From Sphingobium cupriresistens (GTDB lineage Bacteria > Pseudomonadota > Alphaproteobacteria > Sphingomonadales > Sphingomonadaceae), in the NCBI RefSeq assembly GCF_004152865.1, contig NZ_SEOO01000003.1, positions 124,001 to 188,000 on the forward strand: a DNA stretch of 64,000 nt, written 5' to 3'. The notes beneath the pieces were generated by a model, which searched no databases, had not been told where the DNA came from, and saw nothing but the letters and a program-made list of their open reading frames with translations. A program made the translations under genes and the position numbers. Below, piece after piece: positions 37,821 to 46,759 of the stretch; positions within the stretch are counted from its first letter, which is position 1, and every line of letters starts with the position of its first letter.

Positions 37821-39602
37821 ATGCCGCATACCGCCCTTCGCCAACCTTCCTTATGGATCGCACCGGTCGTGACCGGCTGCGTTTATTTCGTCGTGGCGTC
37901 GCTGGCCCTGATGCTGTCCCGATTCGAGGGCGGATTGGCGTTTATCTGGTGCGCCAATGCTTTTCTGATGGCGCAGTTGCTGACTTCGCGGGTCGCGCAT
38001 TGGCCTCGTGCCGTCATCGCCTGCGGGGTCGCCAGCGCGGCGGCGACCGCCTGGGTAGGCATGGGACCGGCGGCGGCCGTGCCCATGGCGGCGATCAATA
38101 TCGCCGAATCGCTGATCGTGGCGGTCATGTGTCGCTGGTTCGTCATCGACCGGCTGGTGATCGGCGCCATCCGGCCGCTGATCGTCTTCGTCGTCTCGCT
38201 GTGCGGCGTGGCCAATATCGTCGCTGGTCTGGCCGCGGCGCTGGTCGCCTCGGCCCTGACGTCGGTGTCCTTCTGGCCCTCCTTCGTGCAATGGTATACC
38301 GGCCATGTGCTGGGAGGGCTGACCTGCGCGCCGATCCTGATCATGGCGTTTCAGGGCGAATTTCGGCGGTGGATGGATGAGGCATCGTCCCGCGCCAAGC
38401 TGGAAGCGGTGCTACTGCTCGGCCTGTTCGCGCTTACGACCGTGCATGTTTTTTTCTGGGCGCGTTATCCCTTGCTGTTCGCGCCGCTCCTGCCGCTGAT
38501 GCTGATCGCGTTCCGCGTCGGTCATATGGGATCGGCGGCGGCGGTCATCCTGCTGGCGGCGATCGGCGGTGGCGCCACGATGGCCGGGATCGGCCCGCTG
38601 ACATGGGTCGTCGGGTCGCCCGGCGAGCGCATTCAGTTCTTCCAATTCTATCTCGCGCTCAGCTTCCTGCTGTGTATGCCCGTCGCGGTAGAGCTGGCGG
38701 CGCGCAAGCGGCTGTTCCAGATGTTGCAGCAGAGCGAGGCGCGCTATCGCGCGATGGCCGAATATAGCGGCGACGTGGTGCTCAACATCAGCATCGATGG
38801 CGTCATCCAATATGCATCGCTGTCCGCCGCCGAGCAGATTGGTTGCGCGCCCGAATTGCTGTTGGGACAGGCCGCCGCCAACCTGGTCGATCCGCAGGAT
38901 CGGGCCGTGGTGATCGCCACCCATCGGCGCGCGCTGGAGCAGCCGGGTACGGCGCAGAAGGTCGAATTCCGGCCATTGGTGACGACCGACGGGCTGGAAT
39001 GGTGCGAAATGGTGAGCCGCGCCATGATCGACGAGCGCGGCCTGCCAAGTGGCGTCGTCAGCATGATCCGCGACATGTCGCGGCACAAGGCGCGCCAACG
39101 CGCGCTGCAACAGGTCGCGGCGCGCGATTCGCTGACCGGGGCGGATAGCCGCCGGGCGTTTCTGGACAAGCTGGATCACGAGATCGCGCGCGCCGCCTCC
39201 GGCGCCCGTTCGTCTTTGCTGCTGATCGACATCGACCATTTCAAATCGGTCAACGACCGCTACGGCCATGGCGCGGGCGACCGGGTGCTGAGCGCCTTCG
39301 TCGAACGGCTGCGGCCCGGCCTGCGGGCGGGCGACAGCATCGGCCGGTTGGGCGGCGAGGAATTCGCCATCCTGCTGCTCGACAGCGACATCGACCGCTC
39401 CAGCATGATGTGCGAACGGCTGCGCGCCATCTTGGACGAGCCGATCGCCGTTGGCGCGTCGCTGGCGATCAGCGTGACATTCAGCGCCGGGCTGGTCGCG
39501 CTCGATGGCGCGTCGGACCGTTCGACGCTGCTGGAGGCGGCGGACAAGGCGCTCTATCGCGCCAAGCATAGCGGCCGCAACTGCCTGCGTCTGGCGGCCT
39601 GA
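37821..39602 (+). CDS. MASE1-PAS-GGDEF diguanylate cyclase
   Basis: 593 residues. About eight hydrophobic helices (1-290) form a MASE1-type sensory module, then a PAS domain (about 305-420, with EARYRAMAEYSGDVVLN) and a GGDEF domain with RLGGEEFAILLL. RAGD stands exactly five residues before GGEEF, giving an intact inhibitory I-site, so product feedback is expected. It should make c-di-GMP in response to an unknown membrane signal. It follows glpK but has a 74-base gap and is probably independent. Confidence 0.92.
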   Translation: MPHTALRQPSLWIAPVVTGCVYFVVASLALMLSRFEGGLAFIWCANAFLMAQLLTSRVAHWPRAVIACGVASAAATAWVGMGPAAAVPMAAINIAESLIVAVMCRWFVIDRLVIGAIRPLIVFVVSLCGVANIVAGLAAALVASALTSVSFWPSFVQWYTGHVLGGLTCAPILIMAFQGEFRRWMDEASSRAKLEAVLLLGLFALTTVHVFFWARYPLLFAPLLPLMLIAFRVGHMGSAAAVILLAAIGGGATMAGIGPLTWVVGSPGERIQFFQFYLALSFLLCMPVAVELAARKRLFQMLQQSEARYRAMAEYSGDVVLNISIDGVIQYASLSAAEQIGCAPELLLGQAAANLVDPQDRAVVIATHRRALEQPGTAQKVEFRPLVTTDGLEWCEMVSRAMIDERGLPSGVVSMIRDMSRHKARQRALQQVAARDSLTGADSRRAFLDKLDHEIARAASGARSSLLLIDIDHFKSVNDRYGHGAGDRVLSAFVERLRPGLRAGDSIGRLGGEEFAILLLDSDIDRSSMMCERLRAILDEPIAVGASLAISVTFSAGLVALDGASDRSTLLEAADKALYRAKHSGRNCLRLAA

Positions 39603-39634
39603 TCGGCCGCGCGATCCCGCGGAAAAATTACAAT

Positions 39635-39647
39635 GTTATGTTGTAAC
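39635..39647. promoter_or_regulatory. Zur-like box upstream of MerC-family gene
   Basis: GTTATGTTGTAAC resembles the alphaproteobacterial Zur motif GTTATA-N-TATAAC, matching 10 of its 12 fixed positions, 31 bases before the MerC-family start. GTTA and TAAC are exact inverted ends. Confidence 0.5.
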
Positions 39648-39678
39648 TTACGGTCGGCTGGCCTATGTAATCGCGACC

Positions 39679-40056
39679 ATGAAGTTGACCTTGCGCCATG
39701 CCCTGTTGAGCGGCCGGATCGATCGCATCGCGATCGCGCTGTCGGGGCTGTGCGTCGCCCATTGCTTCGCCACGGCGGTGATATTGGGCCTGCTGGCATC
39801 GGCGGGGGGCATGTTCGACAGCCCTATATTCCACGAAGCCGGGCTGGTGCTGGCGATCCTGCTGGGCGCGGTGGCGCTGGGCCATGGCGCGCTGGTCCAT
39901 GGCTATATGATGCCCGCGGCGATCGGATCGCTGGGGCTGGGGGTGATGGCCGGCGCGCTCACCATGGACCATGGGTTGCAGGAAGGCGTCTATACGCTGA
40001 TCGGCGTCGGCATCCTGGCGCTGGGCCACGACCTCAACCATCGCGCCGGCCGTTAG
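39679..40056 (+). CDS. MerC-domain membrane protein
   Basis: 125 residues with four hydrophobic helices. The first carries GLCVAHCFATAV, the cysteine pair typical of the MerC family of mercury/metal transport proteins; the rest is His-rich (HEAGLVLAILLGAVALGHGALVHGYMM, HDLNHRAGR). No merR, merA or merT is near, so it is not a mer operon. A Zur-like box suggests zinc-linked expression. No good ribosome site precedes the ATG. Confidence 0.8.
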   Translation: MKLTLRHALLSGRIDRIAIALSGLCVAHCFATAVILGLLASAGGMFDSPIFHEAGLVLAILLGAVALGHGALVHGYMMPAAIGSLGLGVMAGALTMDHGLQEGVYTLIGVGILALGHDLNHRAGR

Positions 40057-40077
40057 AATCGGCTGCAATATGTGAGG

Positions 40078-41091
40078 TCAGGGAGTCTGAATGGCTCCCT
40101 TTTTTCGTTCAGCGGCTTTTGTGTCGATCCGATGCTCGCCCTTCACCCAGCGCACGGTGCCGGTGCTGGCGCGCATCACCACGCTCTCGGTGGTCAGCTT
40201 GCCGCCGGGCAGGCGCTTGACTCCGTCGAGCAGCGAGCCGTCGGTCACGCCGGTCGCGGCGAAGATGCAGTCGCCCTTCGCCAGTTCATTGAGGTCATAG
40301 ATTTTTTCGAGATCGGTGATGCCCCATTTGCGGGCGCGCCCTTTCTCATCCTCGTTGCGGAACAGCAGCTTGCCCTTGAACTGGCCGCCGACACAGCGCA
40401 GCGCGGCGCAGGCGAGCACCCCTTCTGGCGCGCCGCCCGATCCCATATAGATGTCGATCGTGGTTTCCGGGTCGGTGGTGGCGATGACCCCGGCGACGTC
40501 GCCGTCGGGGATCAGCATGATGCCGCAACCGATAGCGCGCAGTTCGCCGATCAGCTTTTCGTGGCGGGGCCGGTCCAGCACGCAGACGATGATTTCGTGC
40601 GGATCGACGCCCTTGGCGCGGGCGACCGATTCGACATTCTCCCGCACCGACTGTTTGAGGTCGATCGTGCCGTCGGGATAGCCGGGGCCGATCGCCAGCT
40701 TTTCCATATAGACATCGGGCGCGTTGAGCAGGCCGCCTTCTTCCGAAATGGCCAGCACGGCCAGGGCGTTCGGACCGGCCTTGGCGGTGATAGTGGTCCC
40801 TTCGAGCGGATCGAGCGCGATGTCGATCCGCGGCCCGGTGCCGATGGCGTTGCCGACCTTCTCGCCGATATAAAGCATAGGCGCTTCGTCCCGCTCGCCT
40901 TCGCCGATGACGACGGTGCCGTCCATATAAAGGTCGTTGAAGGCGAGGCGCATCGCTTCCACGGCGGCGGCGTCGGCCGCTTTTTCGTCGCCGCGGCCGA
41001 TCAGCTTCGATGCGGCGATCGCGGCCGCTTCGGTGACGCGGACCATTTCGAGCACCAGGACGCGATCCAGAGTCGAGCTTGCCTGCACCAT
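40078..41091 (-). CDS. glpX: Class II fructose-1,6-bisphosphatase
   Basis: 337 residues. It hydrolyses fructose 1,6-bisphosphate for gluconeogenesis. Motifs GEGERDEAPMLYIGE and DIALDPLEGTT bind metal and phosphate, and MGSGGAPEGVLACAAL is family-specific. The second of two tandem ATGs (41091) is favoured because AGGA lies 6 bases ahead. Its position downstream of homoserine dehydrogenase on the same strand matches the sphingomonad hom-glpX order, though a rightward small gene intervenes here. Confidence 0.95.
   Translation of the reverse strand: MVQASSTLDRVLVLEMVRVTEAAAIAASKLIGRGDEKAADAAAVEAMRLAFNDLYMDGTVVIGEGERDEAPMLYIGEKVGNAIGTGPRIDIALDPLEGTTITAKAGPNALAVLAISEEGGLLNAPDVYMEKLAIGPGYPDGTIDLKQSVRENVESVARAKGVDPHEIIVCVLDRPRHEKLIGELRAIGCGIMLIPDGDVAGVIATTDPETTIDIYMGSGGAPEGVLACAALRCVGGQFKGKLLFRNEDEKGRARKWGITDLEKIYDLNELAKGDCIFAATGVTDGSLLDGVKRLPGGKLTTESVVMRASTGTVRWVKGEHRIDTKAAERKKGAIQTP
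40081..40105 (+). terminator. Terminator of MerC-family gene
   Basis: GGGAG (40081-40085) and CTCCC (40095-40099) pair before TTTTTT. It overlaps the last codons of the convergent glpX gene. Confidence 0.7.
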
Positions 41092-41232
41092 CATTTTCCT
41101 CTGCCTTTTTTATCGATCGATCCGATAGGCGTCTCGTCGGTTCTTGTCGAGCGAGGAGGCCGGAGCCATGATCCATGGCGCAACGATTGGCCGCGACATG
41201 ATGCGGCCATGATTGGCTGCTTTTCTGGCATC

Positions 41233-41664
41233 ATGACCCGGTTCCTCCTTTTCGCCCCGCTGGCGATGGCATCGTCCGCTCATGCGCAGGATACAGGCGA
41301 GGATGCGCTGATGGCCGCCTACCGGGCCAAGACGCAGGCAGTCCGTCCGTGCGACCGCAGCGGTGATGCGATCGTGGTGTGCGGCACGCGGGCGGAGCGC
41401 AATGCGCGCGAGCGGCTGCCTTTACCCCGTGCCAGCGATGGCGGCGCCGCGCCGTTGCGGGGAGAAGCGCCGCGCGCCTCGGCCGTCGCCGTACGACAGG
41501 GCAGTTGCGGCGTGGTCGGCGGACAGGGCGCCGGCTGCACTGGCGGCTTGCCGGTGTTCCAGATGATCGGCGCGCTGGCCAGGGGCGTGCAGGCGATCGT
41601 CGATCCCGATGCCGACCTGTCGCCACCGCCGCCCGAACGCATCCAGGGCGCCGGGCGGCATTAG
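41233..41664 (+). CDS. Secreted small protein with CDRSGDAIVVCG motif
   Basis: 143 residues: signal peptide (MTRFLLFAPLAMASSAHA), then VRPCDRSGDAIVVCGTRAER, a Cys-bracketed motif that I recall as recurrent in small exported sphingomonad proteins, and a second Cys pair in GSCGVVGGQGAGCTGG. Likely periplasmic or membrane-attached with disulfides. The start at 41233 gives the best signal peptide; 41209 is possible. It is inserted in opposite orientation between hom and glpX. Confidence 0.65.
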   Translation: MTRFLLFAPLAMASSAHAQDTGEDALMAAYRAKTQAVRPCDRSGDAIVVCGTRAERNARERLPLPRASDGGAAPLRGEAPRASAVAVRQGSCGVVGGQGAGCTGGLPVFQMIGALARGVQAIVDPDADLSPPPPERIQGAGRH

Positions 41665-41669
41665 GCATA

Positions 41670-42989
41670 TCAGTCGAGAATATGCATGACCATGGGCGTG
41701 TCGAGCAGGCTGTCGGACCCCGCCAGTCGCTCCAGCGTCTCGTGCACGCAGCGCTCTTCGCCGGCATGGGTGACGATGGCGACCAGAACGCCATCGTCCT
41801 GATTGGCGCCACGCTGGATCATGCTTTCGATCGATACGCCCGCGTCGCGGGTGGCGGCGGCGATCTCGGCCAGCACGCCTGGGCGATCCTGCACCTTGAA
41901 GCGCAGATAGCTGCGACCGATTCGCGCGCCGGCGTCTGCGCTGTTCTGCGGCGTCAGGGCGGCGACCGGCATGGCGAAGGCGTCGCCATATTCGTCGCGG
42001 GCGACGTCGATCAGGTCGGCGACCACGGCGGAAGCGGTCGGACCATCGCCCGCGCCCCGGCCCTGGAAGAACAGGCGGCCGACGAAATTGCCTTCCGCCA
42101 CCACGGCGTTCAGCGATCCATCGACATGGGCGAGCGGATGATCGAGCGGCACCAGCATCGGGTGGACGCGCTGGAACAGGCCTCCCCCTGGTCTACGGGT
42201 GTCCCCATTCTGCGCCATGCCGACCAGGCGGATGCGGAAGCCCAGCGCAGCGGCTTCGGCGATGTCGGCGGCGATGACGTGGCGTATGCCGGTGGTCGCG
42301 ACCGCGTCGAAATCCAGTTCGGTGCCGAAGGCGAGGCTGGCGAGGATGGTCAGCTTGTGCGCGGCATCGACGCCGTCGATGTCGAAGCTCGGATCGGCCT
42401 CGGCATAGCCCAGATCCTGCGCTTCCTTCAGCACCTCGTCGAACCCCCGGCCTTCCTTCTCCATCGTGGTCAGGATATAATTGCAGGTGCCGTTGAGGAT
42501 GCCGTATACGCGGCTGATCTCATTGGCGGCGGCACCTTCGCGCATCCCCTTGATGACAGGGATGCCGCCGGCGACTGCGGCCTCATATTTCAGCGCGGTG
42601 CCGCCCGTCTCGGCGAGCCGGGCGAGGTCCAGGCCATGATGCGCCAGCATCGCCTTGTTGGCGGTGACGAAGGGCTTGCCCAAGGTCAGGCACTGGCGCG
42701 CCAAGGTGAGGGCGGGGCCATCCGCGCCGCCGATCAGTTCCACGACGACATCGACATCGTCGCGCGTGGCGAGCGTCGTCATGTCGTCCACCCATTCATA
42801 GGGCGACAGATCGACGCCACGATCCTTGTTCCGGTCGCGCGCGGAGATGGCGACGATCTGAATCGGGCAGCCGGCGCGGCGCGCAATCAGGTCGCCATTG
42901 GTGTTGAGCAGCCGAATCACCCCTCCGCCCACCGTGCCGAGGCCGACAAGCGCGACGCGCAGCGGGGCATGGCGGTGCAGATTGGTCAT
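41670..42989 (-). CDS. hom: Homoserine dehydrogenase
   Basis: 439 residues. It reduces aspartate semialdehyde to homoserine for threonine and methionine synthesis. NAD(P) motif VALVGLGTVGGGVI lies near the start, catalytic region KYEAAVAGGIPVIKGM and GILNGTCNYILT in the middle, and a C-terminal ACT domain (KVQDRPGVLAEIAAATRDAG) for feedback by threonine. GGAAG sits 10 bases before the ATG. Confidence 0.97.
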   Translation of the reverse strand: MTNLHRHAPLRVALVGLGTVGGGVIRLLNTNGDLIARRAGCPIQIVAISARDRNKDRGVDLSPYEWVDDMTTLATRDDVDVVVELIGGADGPALTLARQCLTLGKPFVTANKAMLAHHGLDLARLAETGGTALKYEAAVAGGIPVIKGMREGAAANEISRVYGILNGTCNYILTTMEKEGRGFDEVLKEAQDLGYAEADPSFDIDGVDAAHKLTILASLAFGTELDFDAVATTGIRHVIAADIAEAAALGFRIRLVGMAQNGDTRRPGGGLFQRVHPMLVPLDHPLAHVDGSLNAVVAEGNFVGRLFFQGRGAGDGPTASAVVADLIDVARDEYGDAFAMPVAALTPQNSADAGARIGRSYLRFKVQDRPGVLAEIAAATRDAGVSIESMIQRGANQDDGVLVAIVTHAGEERCVHETLERLAGSDSLLDTPMVMHILD

Positions 42990-43091
42990 GGCGGCGTATC
43001 TTCCTTTTTGCGGCTGATGAACGCCGCGCTGATAGCCGCCCGCGCGAAACTGTCCAAGGAAAAGCGCGGCGTCGCTCGCGCCTTCCCCGAA

Positions 43092-43964
43092 TCACGACGT
43101 GGCGCGCGTCCGCCCGCAGGGGCCAAGCGCGGCGATCACCACGCCATAGTCCGCGCGTGCGGCCTCGGCGTCCTGAACCGACAGGCTGCGGACAGCGCGA
43201 GGAGGCAGGGTGGCGGGCAATGTGCAGGCCAGCCGATACCAGAGCAGGGTGCCCGGTTCCGGCGCGCGGGCGGCTTCATCCATAATCTCGCCCAGGGCCA
43301 CCGCCCAATGCGGGGCCTGGCCCGGACGACGCAGAATCGACAGGGATACCGGATCGCCATTTTCGGTGCGCAGGAAAATCTGCGTCTCGCCTTCGCCCGC
43401 GACCGTGCCGGCGACATGGAAGGCGTCGCCCAGGCCCAGAATCCGCGGCGGCGTATGGGGCGCGACCAGCGCCGACAGCACCGCCTTGACCCGGTCGACT
43501 TCGGCGGGGGTGGCGGGAATTTGGGCATCGGGCGCGATCAACTGGATTTCGCCGGGGCGCCCGCCTGGACGGGCGAAGAGGATGACCTGCGCCTTTTTGA
43601 GCTTGGCGATCTTGCCCCGCGCGTCGAGCGGGGCGTCGTAGAGATAGGTTACAAGCGGCGCGATCCCCGCTTCACCACGAATCAGCCCCGTCACATCGGC
43701 CTCGACATACAGCCTTTTATGGCCCGCCGGGACCGATCCGGCCTGTTCTGACTTGAGTGCGATGATGTTGCGAATACGCACATTGGCCACTAGCGGCGCT
43801 CTGTCCGCCAGGTCCACAATGTCGGCATAGGACAGGCCGGAGCGGGCGGTGGGTGATTGCGTTACCATCTTCCCGCTTTGAGCAAAGGCGGGAAAAACCG
43901 CGGGAGATGCGGCGGAAATGAGGCAGAGCAATCCCAAATGGCGCAGGCGGATGGCGGATTTCAT
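43092..43964 (-). CDS. Exported uncharacterised protein
   Basis: 290 residues: signal peptide to about 28 (SPAVFPAFAQ), then a compact domain beginning SGLSYADIVDLADRAPLVANVRIRN with predominantly beta character, and two C-terminal cysteines (LACTLP, LGPCGR). I do not recognise a named family; the look is of a conserved sphingomonad periplasmic protein. It is divergent from tonB with 254 bases between starts. Confidence 0.7.
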   Translation of the reverse strand: MKSAIRLRHLGLLCLISAASPAVFPAFAQSGKMVTQSPTARSGLSYADIVDLADRAPLVANVRIRNIIALKSEQAGSVPAGHKRLYVEADVTGLIRGEAGIAPLVTYLYDAPLDARGKIAKLKKAQVILFARPGGRPGEIQLIAPDAQIPATPAEVDRVKAVLSALVAPHTPPRILGLGDAFHVAGTVAGEGETQIFLRTENGDPVSLSILRRPGQAPHWAVALGEIMDEAARAPEPGTLLWYRLACTLPATLPPRAVRSLSVQDAEAARADYGVVIAALGPCGRTRATS

Positions 43965-44152
43965 CGTCAGCTTCGTCCTATGTTTTTGGCCAGTGGCAAG
44001 GATGTCACAGGCAAGTCATTCCGATATGAAATGGTAACCGCAAATGAACAAATCGATAAAGCGTTTGCGTGCCACGATGCGTCGCGATAGGAGTTTGCGC
44101 GGTAGCAAATGAACGGGCAGGGGCCAAAGGCGATTGGGGTAGCTCGGTCGGC

Positions 44153-44182
44153 TTGGGTCGTTTTTGGCTGATTTTGTATAAA
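44153..44182 (+). promoter_or_regulatory. Candidate sigma-70-type promoter of tonB cluster
   Basis: TTGGGT (44153-44158) and TATAAA (44177-44182) are spaced 18 bases apart, 36 bases before the tonB start codon. I saw no convincing Fur box near it. Confidence 0.4.
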
Positions 44183-44218
44183 CCACTGGTAAGATGAGTT
44201 AAGGAGTGTCGTTGCCGA

Positions 44219-44881
44219 ATGGCCTATGCTGACCACTCGCAAGGATCGAGTCGGACTGTCTCGATCGTCATCGTCGCCCTGATTCACGCTGTTCTTGGCT
44301 ATGCCTTCGTCACCGGTCTTGGCATGAAATATGTCAAAAAGGCGGCAGAACAGCTGAACGTGATCGACGTGAAGGAGGAACCGCCACCACCGGACGAGGA
44401 GCCGCCACCGCCGCCGCCAGACCAGCCGGTCGAGCCGCCGCCGGTCGTGGCCCCGCCGCCGATTGTGCAGACCCCAGCGCCTGCGCCGCCGATTCAGACC
44501 GTTCGGACGCCCCCGCCGGTGTTCAATCCGGTTCCGGTCGCTGCGCCGCCGCCGCCGCCGGCTGCACCGCCGCCGCCGCCTCAGGCTGCAACGCGCGCTT
44601 CGCCGCGTAGCTCGCCGGGCGGTTGGCTCAGCGATGCCGACTATCCGAGCCGCGCCCAGCGCGAAGAACGCTCTGGAACGGCCGGTTTCCGGCTGGAAAT
44701 CGGCGCTGATGGTCGGGTGACCAACTGCACCATCACTCAGTCGACCGGCCATGCCGATCTCGACGAGGCGACCTGCCGTCTGCTGCCGAGGCGTGCGCGC
44801 TTCAAGCCGGCGAAGGGTTCTGATGGCGCGGAGATGCCCGATACCTACAACGGGCGTATCACCTGGCGTCTGCCGGAATAA
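44219..44881 (+). CDS. tonB: TonB energy transducer
   Basis: 220 residues. One N-terminal membrane helix (about 15-35), a Pro/Glu then Pro/Val-rich periplasmic linker (about 53-125, EEPPPPDEEPPPPPPD) and a C-terminal TonB domain (GWLSDADYPSRAQREERSG, ending YNGRITWRLPE) that contacts receptor TonB boxes. It heads a cluster with exbB and two exbD genes. AAGGAG lies 12 bases before the ATG. Confidence 0.95.
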   Translation: MAYADHSQGSSRTVSIVIVALIHAVLGYAFVTGLGMKYVKKAAEQLNVIDVKEEPPPPDEEPPPPPPDQPVEPPPVVAPPPIVQTPAPAPPIQTVRTPPPVFNPVPVAAPPPPPAAPPPPPQAATRASPRSSPGGWLSDADYPSRAQREERSGTAGFRLEIGADGRVTNCTITQSTGHADLDEATCRLLPRRARFKPAKGSDGAEMPDTYNGRITWRLPE

Positions 44882-44953
44882 TCCTGATCGGGCAGGCGCG
44901 CGCTCGGCGCCGCCTCGCCCTAGCTTGATCTCATTGAGAGGGAAGTCTTGAAC

Positions 44954-45709
44954 ATGTTGATGTATCTCGCAGCTGCGGCTCCCAAGCCGGAAAACCCCTA
45001 TGGCCTTATGGAAGCTCTGGAACAGGGCGGCACGATCGCCTGGACCGTGTTCCTCATCCTGTGCGCCATGTCGGTCGGTACTTTCTACGTCCTCTTCACC
45101 AAGCTGATCGAACAGCAGAAGGTGATCAATCAGGGCAAGAAGGTCCGTGCGACCTTCTGGCGCGCCGGTTCGCTCAAGGAAGCCTCGGCCAAGCTCGAAA
45201 AGAACTCGGCCTACAAGCAGATCGTCGACGACGGCATCAAGGCCCAGGAAGAGCACAGCAAGCTGAAGGATCCGGTCGAAGCGCATGACTGGCTGCACGG
45301 CTCGCTGGCTCGTTCGGAAGCCGCGATCAACTCGTCGCTCGGTGGCGGCCTCGCCTTCCTCGCGACGGTCGGTTCGACCTCGCCGTTCATCGGTCTGTTC
45401 GGTACCGTTATCGGCATCTACCGCGCCCTCATCAAGATCGGCGCTGCCGGTCAGGCTTCGATCGACGCCGTCGCCGGCCCGGTCGGTGAAGCGCTGATCA
45501 TGACCGCCCTGGGTCTGGCCGTCGCCGTTCCCGCGGTGCTCGCCTACAACTTCCTGCAGCGTCGCAACAAGTCGATCGCCGAACAGCTCAACGGTTTCAC
45601 CGTCGATCTGCTCGCCTATCTGGTTTCGGACGGCGCCGTGAAGCCGACCGTCGGTCCGGCCCCGGCTGCTCCGGTCGCCAAGCCGGCTGTTGCGCCGACC
45701 AAGGCCTGA
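44954..45709 (+). CDS. exbB: ExbB/TolQ-type proton channel protein
   Basis: 251 residues, three membrane helices (about 25-48, 145-168 and 180-205). With ExbD it uses the proton gradient to power TonB. SSLGGGLAFLATVGSTSPFIGLFGTV is the conserved TolQ/ExbB helix region. AGGGAAG precedes the ATG at 44954; a TTG six bases earlier is too close to that site. An Ala/Pro-rich tail ends the chain. Confidence 0.93.
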   Translation: MLMYLAAAAPKPENPYGLMEALEQGGTIAWTVFLILCAMSVGTFYVLFTKLIEQQKVINQGKKVRATFWRAGSLKEASAKLEKNSAYKQIVDDGIKAQEEHSKLKDPVEAHDWLHGSLARSEAAINSSLGGGLAFLATVGSTSPFIGLFGTVIGIYRALIKIGAAGQASIDAVAGPVGEALIMTALGLAVAVPAVLAYNFLQRRNKSIAEQLNGFTVDLLAYLVSDGAVKPTVGPAPAAPVAKPAVAPTKA

Positions 45710-45823
45710 TTGCCTTAATATTCCGGTTCGGGGACCGGGTGGCGGCTGCGACCGCCCGGTTTCCCACCGGACGTGGGCCCCGCTCGACGGGGCGCCATCG
45801 ACACCAAGGTTAGGATAGTATCA

Positions 45824-46312
45824 ATGGCAATGAGTGTTGGCCCCGGCGGCGGTGACGACAAGCCCTTGTCCGACATCAACACGACGCCGCTCGTCGACGT
45901 CATGCTGGTGTTGCTCATCATCTTTCTCATCGCGGTCCCGGTCGTCGTCCAGACGGTCGATCTCCAGCTTCCCAAGGTGGCTTTCGAGCCGACCACGACG
46001 AAGCCGGAAAATGTGTCGCTTTCCGTTACCCAGGCTTCCGATGGCAAATGCGCGGTGTTCTGGGGCATGGCGCCTGTCAGTTCCAGCGAACTGCTGGATC
46101 GTGCGGTCGCCAAGCTGGAAGCGGACATCAAGAAGGTGGGCGGCGTTGAGAATATGACGCCGGAGGATCTGCCCGAAGTGCACATCCGCGGCGACATCAA
46201 TACCCCCTATCGTTGCATCGGCGGAACCATCTATACGATGCAGCGCGCTGGTTTCCCCAAGGTGGGCTTCATCTCCGAGCCGGAACCCGGTTCGACGACG
46301 CAGCGCCTCTGA
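45824..46312 (+). CDS. exbD: ExbD biopolymer transport protein (first copy)
   Basis: 162 residues with one helix carrying the proton-coupling Asp in NTTPLVDVMLVLLIIFLI. The periplasmic domain has two cysteines (GKCAVF, YRCIGG) and is longer than in the second copy. AGGA precedes the ATG at 45824. The tandem exbD arrangement after exbB is known from Caulobacter and Xanthomonas relatives, where the copies are not equivalent. Confidence 0.92.
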   Translation: MAMSVGPGGGDDKPLSDINTTPLVDVMLVLLIIFLIAVPVVVQTVDLQLPKVAFEPTTTKPENVSLSVTQASDGKCAVFWGMAPVSSSELLDRAVAKLEADIKKVGGVENMTPEDLPEVHIRGDINTPYRCIGGTIYTMQRAGFPKVGFISEPEPGSTTQRL

Positions 46313-46336
46313 CCAGCTGATTAAGGAGATTTCGCT

Positions 46337-46759
46337 ATGGCCATGAGCATGGGTTCCGATGAAGGCGAACCGATGATGGAAATGAACACGACGCCGTTGA
46401 TCGACGTCATGCTCGTTCTCCTCATCATGTTCATCATCACCATCCCGATCCAGACCCACGCGGTGAAGATCGACCTGCCGCAGAACGCGCCGCCGACGGA
46501 CAGCGTGATCGACCCGGTCAAGAACAAGGTTGCGATCGACCCCGCCGGGATCATTACCTGGAATGGATCGCCGATCGACCTGCTGACTCTGCGTCAGTAC
46601 CTCCAGCAGTCGCTGCGTTTGCCCGTCGAGCCGGAACTCCAGTTCCAGCCCAACGCGCAGACCCGCTATGTGACGGTTGATGAAGTATTGGCCGAGATCA
46701 AGCGCGCCGGCGTGACGAAGCTGGGCTTCGTCGGCAACGAGCAATATGGCAATTTCTGA
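46337..46759 (+). CDS. exbD: ExbD biopolymer transport protein (second copy)
   Basis: 140 residues, one membrane helix with the essential Asp in NTTPLIDVMLVLLIMFII. Its periplasmic part has no cysteines, unlike the first copy. AAGGAG sits 8 bases ahead of the ATG. It ends the tonB cluster, about 90 bases before a terminator. Confidence 0.92.
   Translation: MAMSMGSDEGEPMMEMNTTPLIDVMLVLLIMFIITIPIQTHAVKIDLPQNAPPTDSVIDPVKNKVAIDPAGIITWNGSPIDLLTLRQYLQQSLRLPVEPELQFQPNAQTRYVTVDEVLAEIKRAGVTKLGFVGNEQYGNF

Noticed and set aside
43965..44218. Fur box upstream of tonB
   Set aside because: I looked for a GATAAT-type repeat and found none; only a candidate promoter was kept.
43967..45298. 443-residue open frame opposite tonB and exbB
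   Set aside because: It includes the antisense of the proline-rich TonB linker, giving long Arg runs; tonB and exbB are clear on the other strand.
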